Shown in pieces: positions 54,341 through 64,000 of a stretch of DNA of 64,000 bases. The notes under the pieces were generated by a model. That model made no database searches. It was given only the letters and a program-made list of their open reading frames with translations, and was not told the origin of the DNA. The stretch covers positions 1,058,844,432-1,058,908,431 of the forward strand of contig NC_064614.1 in assembly GCF_023898315.1 (NCBI RefSeq). Reading direction: 5' to 3'. Source of the DNA: Schistocerca nitens. Taxonomy: Eukaryota; Arthropoda; Insecta; Orthoptera; Acrididae. The stretch's first letter is position 1; every line of letters starts with the position of its first letter. The translations under genes and the position numbers were made by a program.

Positions 54341-54879
54341 GGCAAGAAACAGATAAACATTGTTTGCTGGATGCAATAATATGATCAATGCATAAAACTC
54401 AGGAGTACTGTGCAATATGATTTAGCCATATCTGTTCGTAACTAGGTTGTCAGAGATGGAAAAGACACGACGAACATGTCTAGAATATAGTTGATAGGCA
54501 ACTGATTCATGTCAGTCGCTCAGAAATCACTGCTGACGCTCTGCTGACTAAATTACGATGCCTGTGGATGGAGAACGAATCCAGACTACTTTTGATTATA
54601 TGTCATGACGATTAGAGGTTGTGACTGCAACACGGTAGACCTTCGCACAATCTACGTAACTATATAAAAATTACGTGTGTATGGTTTTCGGCGTGGGTCT
54701 TGAATGTCTCGACAAAATTTCAGCCTAACTTGATATGAGGATCACTTACTACCTGGAAGAAAGTGCTGAAGGACTAGGATGCTCCTACTACTGCTAGGGA
54801 TAGCGACGGGGTAGGGGGGAGGGAATGGGTGACATATAAACATTACTTTGGAACGCAACGAGAAATCCCAACTGAACGT
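54341..54879. other. No recognisable gene
   Basis: Probably decayed LINE sequence at the left edge; nothing else is readable. Confidence 0.35.
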
Positions 54880-55263
54880 AGTATACGTATAGCTTGTTTT
54901 GCAGGAAAAAATACTCTAGGAGTATATTTCAGGCACCGCTGGAAGAAGGAAGCAAATACCGTCCGTACAGACGGAATGTTACGTGATACCACGTACTTAA
55001 ACGTTTGTGTCTATTACAGCGCCATCTATCACAAAGCGAAAAAAGTGGTCCAAATAAACATTCATATTTCTTTACGTACTACACGAATATGTAATAAAAC
55101 ACAGTTGATATCCATTGGCCTATGGCAGCGCCATCTAGCGGGCCAACCATAGCGCCATCTCGTTTCCCTCTTCAAGCTAGACAAGTTTCGTTCTTTGTAG
55201 TTTTTTTGTTTGACGCTTATTTCGTGAGATATTTGGCCCGGTCACGATCAAAGGACCACCCTG
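54880..55263 (-). mobile_element. 5' end of a DUF4817-type DNA transposon, truncated
   Basis: The minus strand begins CAGGGTGGTCCTTTGATCGT at 55263, next to TA (55264-55265), and continues with GGGCCAAATATCTCACGAAA, TAGATGGCGCTGCCATAGGC and ATAGATGGCGCTGTAATAGA. I recall this leader from a Tc1/mariner-related transposon widespread in insects. The transposase is absent: the copy stops before it. Confidence 0.65.
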
Positions 55264-55345
55264 TATACGAGTAATCCATTGTATTGTCAAAGATTTTGCA
55301 AAAGGGCTTTTATAAAAAATGTTTGACAATGGTACTTCGCGGTAT

Positions 55346-55597
55346 GGAGGAGGAGGAGATTAGCGTTTAACGTCCCGTCGACAACGAGGTCATTAGAGAC
55401 GGAGCGCAAGCTCGGGTGAGGGAAGGATGGGGAAGGAAATCGGCCGTGCCCTTTCAAAGGAATCATTCCGGCATTTGCCTGAAGCGATTTAGGGAAATCA
55501 CGGAAAACCTAAATCAGGATGGCCGGAGACGGGATTGAACCGTCGTCCTCCCGAATGCGAGTCCAGTGTGCTAACCACTGCGCCACCTCGCTCGGTC
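55346..55597 (-). repeat. tRNA-derived SINE, family B, full length
   Basis: The minus-strand head GACCGAGCGAGGTGGCGCAG, B box GGTTCAATCCCG, body and GAGCTTGCGCTCCGTCTC tail are all present. Perfect 12-bp target duplication ACTTCGCGGTAT at 55334-55345 and 55598-55609. Confidence 0.95.
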
Positions 55598-55810
55598 ACT
55601 TCGCGGTATAAAAGAGGCTTTAGAGCAATAACGGAAGTTCTCCTTTGGAGCTGGCAGAAGCCTACTGACTACAACCGAAACTAGCTGATTAGTTACAGCT
55701 AGTTGGTATGCAATGATTCTGCGCGTCACCAGTGAAATAAAATCCAACTGAAATGTTGTGTCATGTGCCTAATGTTTCTTGGCGCCTTGTTTTTGTGCTT
55801 CTCCCTTATA

Positions 55811-56470
55811 AGACGGCTATTCGGAAAGTAAGAAACGACAGGTCGCGAAATGGAAACCACAGTGAAAATCAAAACTGTTTTATTTGCAACAGTTAGCTAC
55901 AACTCCCAGCTATTTATCTCCATAGTCGAAGATCTTAGACGTTTGTCGTAGCGTTGTACCACCTTTCCAATACCCTCGTTATAGAAGGCAGCCGCCAGTG
56001 CTTTCCGCCAATTCTCTACACTGGTCTACAGCTCGTTGTCTTGTGCCAATATGTTGTCTTCACAGCCAGCGGTTCATGTGAGCAGAGATGAAACTCAGAG
56101 GGAGACAATTAGGGGCTGTATTGTGGGTAATCAAATATTTACAATTGAAAACGATGCAGGAACTTCTTCATTGCCCCTGCAGAATGCGGCTGAGGATTGT
56201 CGTGAAGAAGAAACCGCACGACAGTTGTGTAATGTTGGCTGCATAGCTTCATGCGAAATTTCTCACTAGGCTCTCGTACTTGGCGGTAGACATTATTATT
56301 CTAGGTATCTTTACGTGCTTCCTGTGTGTTCAGAACTAAAAAGAACGGCGTAACGCGCTCGACAGGCTTACTAGAGACGTTGCCCAATACACCTGTGCAA
56401 AACTTCATCGGATTTTCACTGTGGTTTCCATTTCGCGACCGATGGTTCCTTACTTTCCGAATAACCTTCG
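55811..56470 (-). mobile_element. Mariner deletion derivative (non-autonomous)
   Basis: A 660-bp element between TA dinucleotides (55809-55810, 56471-56472). TIRs of about 57 bp match at most positions (GGYTATTCGGAAAGTAAG, GTCGCGAAATGGAAACCACA). Between them the minus strand keeps only pieces of a mariner transposase: LLHDNPQPHSAG (about 56205, second catalytic motif) and FYNEGIGKVVQRYDKRLRSS (about 55930-55990, C-terminus). Roughly half the gene is deleted. Confidence 0.85.
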
Positions 56471-56829
56471 TATTATGGAAGCAAATGTAGTTCGGCGGTT
56501 TTCATTTAAAAACCAATTATTTACAAAAATCTGTGAGAAGCACATTCTGCAAGGAATTCAATAAGGACCGGCGTGATTTTTGTCAAAATATTGCAAAAGT
56601 GTGGGAATTATTTCATTTTCTGCGTAAGAAATGAGAGATTCCTTAGTTTGTTTGGTGTTCGAAAATGGAGTGCGTTCCGAGAATTGGGTACTTGTCATGG
56701 CAATATTACATAGAATCGACGCGGAGGAACTGCGCCAGGAGATCCTTCGGAAGGCTCTGAAAGGCACTAGAAATAGCTGGTGGCAGAGAGCTAGCCAATG
56801 AATATGCAAATATGGAAATAGGTGCTGTA

Positions 56830-57100
56830 ACGAGGCGCTGGAGTGGGCGGCGCCTAGGGGAAAGGGGGGGGGGGCGGGGGACAGGCGGGCAGTTGTTACA
56901 CGGGATCCCGATAAGGAAGACGGCGAGGGGGGGGGGGGTGGAAGGGCGGGGAGTGGGGGGAGAGTGCAGAGGAAGGCGTGGGAGTTGTTACCCGGGATCT
57001 CGATAAGGAATACGGCTGGGGGTGGTGGGGGAGGGCGGAGGAGGAGACGGGGGTGGCTGAGCGCCCAGTGAGTTGGCGCGGTTGCCCTTGAGATAGCGTC
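56830..57100 (+). promoter_or_regulatory. G-rich, GC-box-rich region, candidate promoter with G4 potential
   Basis: The plus strand has repeated G runs and GC boxes (GGGCGG) at several sites from 56843 to 57038, and a 92-bp tandem repeat of AGTTGTTACNCGGGATCNCG (56891 and 56983). An arthropod-type initiator TCAGT lies at 57099-57103. No TATA box. The many runs of three or more Gs would allow G-quadruplexes. The minus 211-codon proline-rich frame here is a by-product of the composition. Confidence 0.45.
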
Positions 57101-57211
57101 AGTGTGGGCCGTTATGAGGGTGAGCACTGGCAGGCAGCTCTCTGACAGCTGAGCTCCGTCCAGCGGCAGAGGTCGCCTCATACGACTGTGCATAATGTTC
57201 TTGTACTTGAG
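57101..57211 (+). other. Candidate first exon with splice donor
   Basis: From the TCAGT initiator the sequence runs through a GC-rich leader with a 12-codon upstream frame (57114) to an ATG at 57195, giving MFLYL plus AG, followed by the consensus donor GTAAGC at 57212. The coding part would be only 17 bases, so the protein cannot be named. No partner exon is visible. It could be a noncoding RNA start or chance; the coincidence of island, initiator and donor is the argument. Confidence 0.35.
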
Positions 57212-57429
57212 GTAAGCATAGTGTAAGTAGGTGTTAGGAGAGTCTTCCTCAAATTACATTTCCCTTCTTATTTAAATTAAACGTATTTAGCCTGAAATAT
57301 AACGCATGCGCAAAATATGATTCAACTATCATACACTGCCAGACGAAAAAAGTGAACTAGTCATACGATATAGTCATCTGTAACTTGGTACTCGTACACA
57401 ATGCAGCAAGTATACAAAGGAATAGAGCT

Positions 57430-58425
57430 GAAATTCACTGTTGTAGGTAGGAATGCCACCAGAATTCATTGGCTTTATTTGGGATTTAGTGTTATTACAA
57501 GGTCTGGTAAGATATACAAGGGCGTGTCATGTGTTGAACCCCTACTGTGAAGGACATGTAGATGACGCATACTTGCTTGAGACACATTTAATAGCGCATA
57601 ACAGAGTTCGAAAGGGTCGTCTTAGCTTTTTGACCAGGTGGTCGAGTCGTGCAGTATTCAGATTTGTGGCTCGATATTCAACTGCATGGGAATGTGAGGG
57701 CAGACATATTGCGACATTCTGTGTCACCCTACACCAATGGTCAGGCTAACAAATTACCACTCCGTGCAAAGGCTGTGGTTAACACCATAAAACAAACGGC
57801 TGCATATAGCGTGGTGCCGTGAATGGGAAACATGATTTGCTGATGAATGCGGCTATGTTTCGCTCAGCAATGAATCGTGGTATTATACTACCCTTTGATG
57901 GCCATTGCTGGCTAGCATGTCGGCATCCTGGAGAGAGGTCCTATTCTTCCAGTGTTTTGTAGAGATACGCGGTGGTGTCACTTGTGATGTTTGAGCGTGA
58001 GAAACCATCACGTACAACATCAGGCCACCGCTGGTACTGGCTGAGAGAACTGTCACAGAATAACGGTAAGTCACAGACATGCTGTGTCGGCGAGTTTTTC
58101 GTCTTGTATGACGTTATCTTGGTGCCATTTTTCAACAGGATAATCCTTATCTACACGTGACACATGTCTCTATAAGCTGTTTACATGTTGTTGTGGTATT
58201 CTCGTGGCCAGAAAGATCTCTGTATCTGTCTTCTGTAGAAGTTCACCAGCTAAGTTGTCAGCTGCGTTTCAGTGGCAGTATTGAAGATGTCAAGGACCGG
58301 TTACAGTAGTTGTGGGATGGATTGCCTCAGGAGAGGATACAACGGTTTTATGACTTCCTTCACAACCGAGTCAGTGCATGCAAGCAGGCCAAAGGGGGTG
58401 GAACATCATATGGATAAGTGAGCTC
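57430..58425 (+). pseudogene. Tc1-type transposase remnant
   Basis: The plus strand shows, over several frames, RKGRLSFLTRWSSRAVFRFV (HTH part), the QQDNPYLHVTHVSISCLHVV segment near 58130-58180 (second catalytic Asp region, compare QQDNARPHVA), VFSWPERSLYLSSVEVHQLS (compare LPWPARSPDLSPIEH) and the end LWDGLPQERIQRFYDFLHNR VSACKQAKGGGTSYG. At least four breaks. No TIRs identified. Confidence 0.65.
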
Positions 58426-59475
58426 ATACTGCCAAATTATTTGTAAATTTTACTCTATTTTGTAATTGCTGAAATAACATGAAGTTTCATTTCTTTCTCT
58501 CCTCTCCTTCTGGTTGCTTCACTTTATCAGATAGTGCATGTGCGTAAATTAGAGCTTCAAACGAAATTTATCGTTAGCTATGTCAGATGGATAGGCCGAA
58601 TCTCATGATCAAACTTAAGACGTTCCGCTGGTACAGGAAATTTTCTGAAGGTTCTTTTAGACGAGGACTGTGGGCGACTGTCCCTTGTCAACGGCGACTT
58701 TGCAGAGCTGGTGGAACAGCACATTGCTGCCCAGCACAACACTATTACAGCGAAGAATAAAATGTTTTGAGTTGAACCAGCCTGCATGGCAGGTAATGGT
58801 TGAGTAACGAATATAGACACTAGCGAGTGCTGGAGCACAAACAAGTAAGGCATACATTGCCACAGACTGTGTGAGAGACAGCACACTTGGTTCAGCACCG
58901 TGACATCATTGCAAAGGAGGCATAATGATACTCTGTTAATGGGGAAGTGTGGAGTAACTACACCTAAAGACTAAGCAAGAACGCCTTTCAGGCTGCGAAC
59001 CTTGCAGAAATAAATGCACTAAAGCTCTGAAACTAAACTTTAGTCCAGCAGAGGAGGTTGACAGGCTCAAAAAGCTAGAACACGTTAGGTCACCTGTACA
59101 AGGGCAATCAGGTCATGACCACTGTATAACCCTCTCCTTCTTTCCACTCGTGGCACAGAGTCTGGTCATTTTGTTTGCATCACTCATACCGATGAAAGGA
59201 CAGCGCCATTAGCTACAAGATGACCTGATGGCATACAATGAATCGTTGCTAGCCACTGCCAGTTTGGAGTATCTTTCTACAAGTCTATAGCCATCTGGCT
59301 GTAGCCACCTGGCAGCTCTATGAGCTGCTATCGCCATTGGTCACAAAAGGTGACAATATGAGAGCCAGACAGATCATCCTGTGGATGAAGAACTGATCTG
59401 TCTGACTGCAAGCTATTCAACTCGGGAGCCACATGCCTAATGCCGCCACTCTTTGGTAATGTGTGTTCCACCTTT
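58426..59475. other. No recognisable gene
   Basis: Moderate composition. Small frames on the minus strand (58578-58898) carry no known motif. Confidence 0.4.
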
Positions 59476-59479
59476 TATT

Positions 59480-59850
59480 TTATTCATGTAGTCAGATAAG
59501 TGCATTGATGCAGCCTTCCACAATTCCTCTCCTGTAGCAACCGTTCCATCTTAGAGTAGCAATTGCAACCTACATCCTCAATTATTTGCTGGAAGTATTC
59601 CAATCTCTGTTTTCCTCTACAGTTTTTGTCCTCTACAGTTGCCTCTCATACCACGGTAGTCATCCCCTAATGTCTTAACAGATCTCCTCTCCCTTTTTCT
59701 AATCAGTGTTTTCCATATGTTCCTTTCCTCGCCGGTTCTGTGAAGATCTCCTTACTTTTCAGCCCACCTGATTATCAGCATTCTTTGGTAGCACCACATC
59801 TCGAAGGCATCGATTCTGCTCTGCTCTGTTCTGTTCTATCACCTTACAGG
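59480..59850 (-). pseudogene. LINE C-terminal remnant, different RTE-like family
   Basis: The minus strand reads (in pieces) RIDAFEMWCYQRMLIIRWAE, GEERNIWKTLIRKRERRS and, after a shift, GNCRGQKL and EVGCNCY-like residues, which align with EAFEMWCYRRMLKIRWVDH, GEKRSLWHNLTRRRDRLVG and the GCS end of the window's RTE copies, but at protein level only. So it is a related, older family. Confidence 0.6.
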
Positions 59851-60687
59851 CCATGTACAGGGACTGCCCTTGGGCTATTCATGTTGCTTTTTGGAGTTCA
59901 ATCTTCACATCAACACGACATCCATCATCAAGGGTATTCATATTACTGGGGGCTAGCCTAAGTGCAACTACATTCAACGACAGCACTGAACCTTTGGCGG
60001 ACCTCCACAGTCCCGTTAGGCTTTGAGGATATGCCAACCATCGCTCTGCCCTGCACAAAGCTATGGAACTGACAGCAGGAAAAACCAGGTGCTTTGACCA
60101 CAGATTCCAGGATGGCACTGATGCGCCACAGAGAACATTCCTGCATCGTGGACATAGCACAGATGCTACCGGGCCGCGCCAAGGAGGAGACAATCACTGT
60201 ATAACTCTCACAAATAAATAGATGTTAATTTAATGGCGTCTCATTGACAGGCTAAGGATGACACTGTGGTCTTCCGGTACTACTGAGCCTTCCGAGGCCT
60301 CTTCGGACGAAGCCATTGACGCCTTGGCCATGACACAGGTCTTCCCATCGCCTGCTCGCTCAACCCTCTTGAACCCTCGAAGGGAGTCACACCCAGTGAA
60401 CACCAATAACATTTGAGAGAACTATGGCTCCACGTTTATGTATCTCGCAGCCATTTTCCGCATATATAGCGATCCTTATTCCAAGAAATTGCCACTGAAT
60501 ACCTGATGTTCAAGAAATTTGCTGTTAGATGGGTGACGAAAAACCTGACATTAGAAGACATAAATCGCGTAGGAGGAGAATTGACATTCCTGACGACGAC
60601 GAGTTTCTTGACAGGATTGTCATGGGTGAAGAGCGGCAGTCGAGCCATTGATGTCACAATGTATGTGAAGACTAAGGTCCAACAGTC
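59851..60687. other. No recognisable gene
   Basis: Slightly GC-richer than average. Two overlapping minus frames (59879-60197) lack domains. Probably decayed repeats. Confidence 0.35.
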
Positions 60688-61148
60688 CGCCCGGTTAGCT
60701 GTGCAGTCTAACGCACGGCTTTCCAGGCGGCAAGGAGCGCCTGGTCCCCGGCACGAATCCGCCCGGCGGATTGTGTCGAGGTCCGGTGAGCTGGTCAGTC
60801 TGTGGATGGTTTTTAGGAGGTTTTCCATCTCGCTCGGCGAATGCGGGCTGGTTCCCCTTATTTCGCCTATGTCGGCGATTGGTGCGCAAACAAGTTCTCC
60901 ACGTACGCGTACGCCCCATCACTCTACCACGCAAACATAGGGGTTACACTTGTCTGGTGTGAGATGTTCGCTGGGGAGGGGGGGTCCACTGGGAGCCGAA
61001 CCACATAATAACCCTGAAAGAGTGGTTCGGTGTGGGGCGGGGAAGGGGTGAAGTGGACTGTGGTAGTCGTCGTGGGGTTGTGGACCACTGCGGCGGGGAC
61101 GGAGCCTCTCCGTCGTTTCTGGGCCCCCGATTAACATTCAATACAATA
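60688..61148 (+). repeat. tRNA-derived SINE, family D (long, GC-rich)
   Basis: The head GCCCGGTTAGCTGTGCAGTC carries an A-box-like TAGCTGTGCAG, then ACGCACGG and a B-box-like GGCACGAATCC about 55 bases on. A GC-rich body of about 380 bp follows, with GTGGACTGTGGTAGTCGTCG and CGGGGACGGAGCCTCTCCGT, and an ATTCAATACAATACAA end. Longer than the other SINEs. No target duplication found. Confidence 0.65.
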
Positions 61149-61169
61149 CAAGTTCAGAGAGACTGTGTG

Positions 61170-61445
61170 CTGAAAGTGACGTGCAGTGTTCTGGTACAGG
61201 AACTGCTTTCTGCTCATTGACTTCAAGCCAGAAGTGAAAAAGTCAACACTGACTGTTACTGCGAAGCACTGAGGGAATTTCGAACGGCCATTCAAAATGA
61301 GGGTCCCGATATGGGATTGTACTTGTCCATGACAATGCTCACCCAAATACGGCTCAACGCACAACAACGAAAGGAAATCGGCTGGGAGCTCTTTGATCAT
61401 CCACTGTACAGTCTTCATCTTATTTCCAGGGATCTTGTTCTTTTA
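61170..61445 (+). pseudogene. Mariner-like transposase scrap
   Basis: Frames on the plus strand read FLLIDFKPEVKKS, IVLVHDNAHPNTAQRTT (second catalytic Asp; compare LLHDNARPHTAxRT) and IGWELFDHPLYSLHLIS (compare GWEVFDHPPYSPDLAPSD, with the third Asp lost). Several breaks; ends not found. Confidence 0.6.
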
Positions 61446-61975
61446 TTGTACAACAAGTAATTCCTTTCACCTAGTTAATGTTTTCAGAATGACAGAAGAC
61501 TGGAGAATGTAATATGGTATAATTGACCTTCACTATAAGATGGATGATTTGTTGCCTAAGATTGTTTTTCAATCAAGCAGAGAGGATCACCCACTTCCTA
61601 ATCTTCCTGTCTCTGGACTATGAAGGCATCTGCCTTCATAACCTACTGCAGGTATGGTTAATGAAATAATTAGTAAAGGGAAAGCTACAGTCAACGAAAA
61701 ACAGTAAACAAAGTTAACTTGAGTATACCGAAATTAAAAAGAATTTCCAAGTGCAAGTAGGACTCGCGCACTGAGGTTTCCGTATAAACTTAGTTCCGTA
61801 TGTATATACCTCATCCATCCTGGAAATAGAGAGTCTCAACGGTTTTTGACTGTTATCTGCATCGATACAAGCCAGACACTGGTCCCGGAATTCCAAGACC
61901 GAATGAAATCTCTACAGTAGTTCCTCAGACTAACCTGGTCGTACAAACAGAAGCGAGCGGGGGGCTTCAGTTTTA
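61446..61975. other. No recognisable gene
   Basis: A+T-rich DNA without a motif that I know. Confidence 0.4.
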
Positions 61976-61977
61976 TA

Positions 61978-63122
61978 CACTATGTCATCAAATGTATCCG
62001 GACACCTGGCTGAAAATGACTTATATGTTCTTGACGCCCTCCATTGGTAATGCTGGAATTCAATATGGTGTTGGCCCACCCTTAACCTTGATGACAGCTT
62101 TCACTCTCGCAGGCATACGTTCAATCAGGTGCTGGAAGGTTTCTTGGGGAATCGCAGTCATGCACGAGGAGAGGTATCAATGTCGGTCGGTGAGGCCTGG
62201 CACGAAGTCGGCGTTCCGAAACATCCCAAACGTGTCCTGTAGGATTCAGGTCAGGACTGTGCAGGCCATTCCATAACAGGGATGTCATTGTCGTGTAACC
62301 ACTCCACCACAGGCCGTGCATTATGAACAGGTGCTCGATCGTGTTGAAAGATGCATTCGCCATCCCAGAATTGCCCTTCAACAGTGAGAAGCAAGAAGGT
62401 GGTTAAAACATCGATGAAGGTCAGTGCTGTGATAGAGCCACGCAAAACAACAGGCGGTGCAAGCCTCGCCCCCCCCCCCCTCCGCCCACACCACAACACC
62501 ACCGCCTCCGAATTTTACTGTTGGCAGTACACACGCACGCAGATGACGTTCACCAGACATTCGCCATACCCACACCCTGCCATCTGATCGCCAAATTGCT
62601 TACCGTAATTTGTCACTCCACATAACGTTTTCCCACTGTTCAATAGTCCAATGTTTACGCTCCTTACACCAAGCAAGGCGTCATTTGGAATTTAGCGGCG
62701 TGATGTGTGGCTTATGAGCAGCCGCTCGATCATGAAATCAAGTTTTCTCACCTCCCGCCTAAGTGTCATAGTACTTGCAATGAATCCTGATGTAGTTTGG
62801 AATTTCTGTGTGATGGTATGGATAGATGTCTGCCTATTACACATTACGACACTCTTCAACTGTCGGTGGTCTGTTAGTCAACAGACAAGGTCGTTTCCAC
62901 TTTACTGTCACATCGGAACAATGGATTTAGGAATGTTTAGTAGTGCAAAAATCTCGCGTACAGACCTATGACACGAGTGACCCCCATCACCTGACCACTT
63001 TCGAAATCCGTGAGTTCAGCAGAGCGCCCTCTTCCGCTCTCTCATGATGTCTAACGATTACTTTGGTCACTGATATGGAGTACCTGGCAGTGGGTGGCAG
63101 CACAATGCACTTAATATGAATA
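61978..63122 (-). mobile_element. Tc1-like transposon, copy B, 5'-truncated
   Basis: The minus-strand 3' TIR CACTATGTCATCAAATGTAT lies at 61978, next to TA (61976-61977). The copy runs in parallel with copy A (39069-40292) up to about 63122, where copy A's last ~50 bp including the 5' TIR are missing. Minus frames show VLWCGRRGGG.., LRGSITALTFIDVLTTFLLL, VEGQFWDGECIFQHDRAPVH (second Asp) and SPDLNPTGHVWDVSERRL (Glu changed to Gly). Broken, and without one TIR. Confidence 0.88.
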
Positions 63123-63330
63123 TTTAGAGAGAGAAGATTTAATAAATCATTTTTATTCACATACTAAAACATTTACTGCTTGCATGCAGTAACGTTCTTC
63201 TACTATGCTTTTTACAGATGATGACTGAAAAACGTGTTCAAACGGGAAAAGATATTTTTATTGTTATTTTTACACTTTAACTATTTTCAGATTTTCTTGC
63301 TCGTACTGTAAAACAACGGTTCCTGCCGAA
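63123..63330. other. No recognisable feature
   Basis: A+T-rich spacer between the Tc1 copy and the terminal tandem repeat. Confidence 0.4.
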
Positions 63331-64000
63331 TTTCATGATTCTGGTTCAACGGGAAGTACCCTATAGATTTTAATGAGTGAGTTTACGGTTGTGAAAATAT
63401 GTGATATAAATGACCGAATCTTTTGATTGTATTGACTTAGAAGCTTTTCTACACCGCCAAGGGACAATAGAGATTAATACGCCAACCTGTTCTAGAGAGA
63501 AAGGGGTCTTAAAAGACGGACAGACAAACGGAAAAAAGGTAAATAAATATTTTTTCGTGTGATATAATTACAAGTTAACAATTTTCCGGTATTATCCTTT
63601 ACTTGTACTATGAAACTTCGCTTCTTGAAAAAAATTCATGAGACTAGGTGTCAACGGGTAGAACCCTACAGGTTTTCATGTCTGAGTTGTAGAGTGTCAA
63701 AATATGTGACATAAATGGCCATGTCTTTTGACTGCGTTGACTCAGATTAGAATCTTTATGCCACCAATGAACAGTAGACCTTAATATTTGACATAAATTT
63801 TAGCTTGATACTCGCAACTGTTCCAGAGAGAAAGGGTCTGAATAGACGGACAAAGAAACAGACAGATGGATAAAAAAATACCATTAAAGGTCAACGGGAA
63901 CACTCTATGGGTTTTGATGTGTTAGTTTCTATCAAAAAATTTTACGTAAATGGCCGTATCGATTGCTTTGACTTAGAAGCTTGAAATTTGTACATTTGCA
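63331..64000 (+). repeat. Diverged tandem repeat, unit about 240-305 bp, runs off the window
   Basis: Three units start with TCAACGGGWAGWACCCTAYA-like sequence at about 63347, 63652 and 63892. Each continues with AAATATGTGAYATAAATGRCC (or a diverged form), TTTTGAYTGYRTTGACTYAG and, in the first two, GTTCYAGAGAGAAAGGGTCT with a GACGGACARASAAACRGA run. Unit 3 is cut by the window end. Confidence 0.85.

Noticed and set aside
56558-57193. A 211-codon proline-rich minus-strand frame.
   Set aside because: It is the complement of the G-rich repeat region. Its poly-Pro and Leu runs come from C runs, and the plus strand explains the sequence better.

Overview
The window reads as intergenic or intronic DNA of a large, repeat-rich arthropod genome. 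The best guess is an orthopteran, most like a Schistocerca locust or grasshopper. That guess rests on one tRNA-headed SINE family present in about nine full or partial copies (A box TGGCCGAGCGG, B box GGTTCGAATCC, tail with TTAGGTTAGTTAGG and GTCCCATAGTGCTCAGAGCC), which I recall as very abundant in Schistocerca. It also rests on RTE-like LINEs ending in (CAA)n, many mariner/Tc1 elements with TA target duplications, and a sparse A+T-rich background. No bacterial, organellar or viral genome context is seen. No complete host protein gene is visible.

Layout. 0.1-3.2 kb: a nested stack in which an old non-LTR RT fragment is split by a fold-back repeat and an irritans-type mariner, followed by a Tc1 remnant that holds a SINE inside another SINE. 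3.5-4.0 kb: a SINE inserted head-on inside another SINE, both target duplications still readable. 4.25-7.1 kb: near full-length RTE-like LINE (plus). 7.2-12.5 kb: an old Jockey-like LINE split by a minus-strand RTE copy (7.57-10.16 kb), a SINE (11.1 kb) and an unidentified ~0.5 kb insert (11.9-12.4 kb). 13.4-14.75 kb: a mariner with near-identical TIRs and an unbroken 356-codon transposase. 15.0-17.1 kb: two SINEs and a DUF4817-type DNA transposon. 19.6-24.1 kb: a broken Ty3/gypsy-like fossil carrying a Tc1 element with an intact 340-codon transposase. 25.4-27.7 kb: third RTE copy; 30.3-30.9 kb: a fourth, short copy. 31.1-32.6 kb: transposase scraps, a SINE and a 5S-rRNA-headed SINE. 33-38.5 kb: diverged simple and tandem repeats, including a run of tRNA B-box-like cores. 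39.1-40.3 and 62.0-63.1 kb: two copies of one Tc1-like family in opposite orientation. 43.6-43.85 and 56.8-57.2 kb: two GC/CpG-rich islands with promoter and first-exon signals, the only places where host gene 5' ends look plausible. 46-58 kb: an inverted repeat with a hammerhead-like core, Tc1 and mariner remnants, R1-like LINE scraps and an 84-bp tandem duplication with TATA-like boxes. 63.3-64.0 kb: a diverged tandem repeat of about 240-305 bp that runs off the window.

How it works together. Almost everything recognisable is mobile DNA, and its order of arrival can be read from TSDs and from interrupted reading frames. The two candidate autonomous DNA transposons (13.4 kb mariner, 21.9 kb Tc1) are the youngest coding elements. 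Family names come from memory of sequence motifs, not from a search.
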